Part shown: in pieces, positions 6,297-6,589 of the stretch | Numbering within the stretch: position 1 is the stretch's first letter | How the letters are laid out: every line of letters begins with the position of its first letter | From: Anaerolineaceae bacterium | GTDB lineage: Bacteria; Chloroflexota; Anaerolineae; Anaerolineales; Anaerolineaceae | DNA length: 6,589 bases | Reading direction: 5' to 3' | Assembly (NCBI GenBank): GCA_003542325.1 | Contig: DPKV01000034.1 | Coordinates: forward strand, 1-6,589 | The notes under the pieces: model-generated | Seen by the model: only the letters and a program-made list of their open reading frames with translations | Databases searched by the model: none | What the model was told of the DNA's origin: nothing | Position numbers and translations under genes: made by a program

Positions 6297-6589
6297 TTGG
6301 CTTCTTTGAAGAGATCTATGATAGGGTGGCATTCGCCGCATCCGACATAAGGGTTGGTTACATCACGATGGTTCTTTTTACAATAGGCTGAAACCTTTAT
6401 CCTTTTTCCCAGCCCGAGAAACCCATTGCTGGTTTCTCCAGTTAGGAGCATATTGGGGCAGGAGTTGGCGCGCACAATATCCGGTACAGGGCAGGTCTCA
6501 CAGAATTTCAGGTTCCAGTTCGGATCAGAGCTGCCTACGAGACGGCATTCTTCGTGCTCGCGTCCCCGATAATAGTCACCGTAAAAATA
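6293..6589 (-). CDS. Cysteine-rich protein of unknown function (C-terminal part, cut by window edge)
   Basis: The minus strand is open from the last base of the window to a TGA at 6293-6295, giving 98 codons; the true start lies beyond the right edge. I do not recognise a named family. The visible part has seven cysteines in paired, motif-like settings: EEC (C15 counting from the edge), CETCPVPDI (C30, C33), NSCPNM (C44), AYC (C70) and VGCGECHP (C84, C87, followed by H88). The two CxxC pairs and the other Cys/His residues suggest binding of zinc or an iron-sulfur cluster, but no cofactor can be assigned. No membrane helix is seen. The stop codon overlaps the HAD-DinB start by four bases, so the two are probably co-expressed. 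An internal ATG at 6475 could give a 60-residue product, but it would lose half the cysteines, so I prefer the longer open frame. Confidence 0.75.
   Translation of the reverse strand, partial: YFYGDYYRGREHEECRLVGSSDPNWNLKFCETCPVPDIVRANSCPNMLLTGETSNGFLGLGKRIKVSAYCKKNHRDVTNPYVGCGECHPIIDLFKEAK

Noticed and set aside
6297..6341. Upstream in-frame starts adding up to 15 residues to the HAD-DinB protein
   Set aside because: The extra residues (MRRMPPYHRSLQRSQ) are unlike a HAD N-terminus and overlap the preceding gene; the ATG at 6296 makes the typical ATGA coupling.
5727..6350. 207-codon open frame on the plus strand opposite the HAD domain
   Set aside because: It lies entirely antisense to a gene with clear HAD motifs, has no convincing ribosome binding site and its translation shows no recognisable domain.
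1..6589. CRISPR array, tRNA, rRNA, insertion sequence or defence system
   Set aside because: No regularly spaced repeats, cloverleaf, transposase or paired terminal repeats were visible, and nearly all the window is taken up by assigned genes.

Overview
The window reads as an ordinary chromosomal segment of a bacterium, most likely a Chloroflexota member of the class Anaerolineae. That placement is an inference from the general look of the proteins, the mid-range GC content and the style of the GC-rich hairpin at the left edge; no 16S rRNA or other decisive marker is present. It contains six protein genes, five complete and one cut by the right edge, in two convergent blocks that meet at a shared hairpin terminator at about 3102-3134.

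Left block (plus strand): after a non-coding leader of about 190 bases, which holds a GC-rich palindromic element (26-52) and a plausible sigma70-type promoter (137-165), come yraN (UPF0102 nuclease-fold protein), miaA (tRNA dimethylallyltransferase) and a FadD-like AMP-forming acyl-CoA ligase. The three genes overlap by 4 and 8 bases, so they look like one translationally coupled transcript, although their functions (DNA-related, tRNA modification, lipid or carboxylate activation) are not obviously linked.

Right block (minus strand, read from the right edge leftwards): the C-terminal 98 codons of a cysteine-rich protein of unknown function, then an unusual HAD-hydrolase/DinB fusion that starts inside its stop codon (ATGA overlap), then a 98-base gap and ftsH. 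ftsH encodes the membrane AAA+ zinc protease. It starts with GTG behind a strong Shine-Dalgarno sequence and has its own extended -10 promoter in the gap, so it can be expressed independently of the upstream pair.

The core genes (yraN, miaA, ftsH) are conventional and have intact catalytic motifs. The least conventional content is the cysteine-rich protein/HAD-DinB pair at the right end. I see no mobile element, CRISPR array, tRNA or rRNA, and no clear sign of a new defence or other specialised system.
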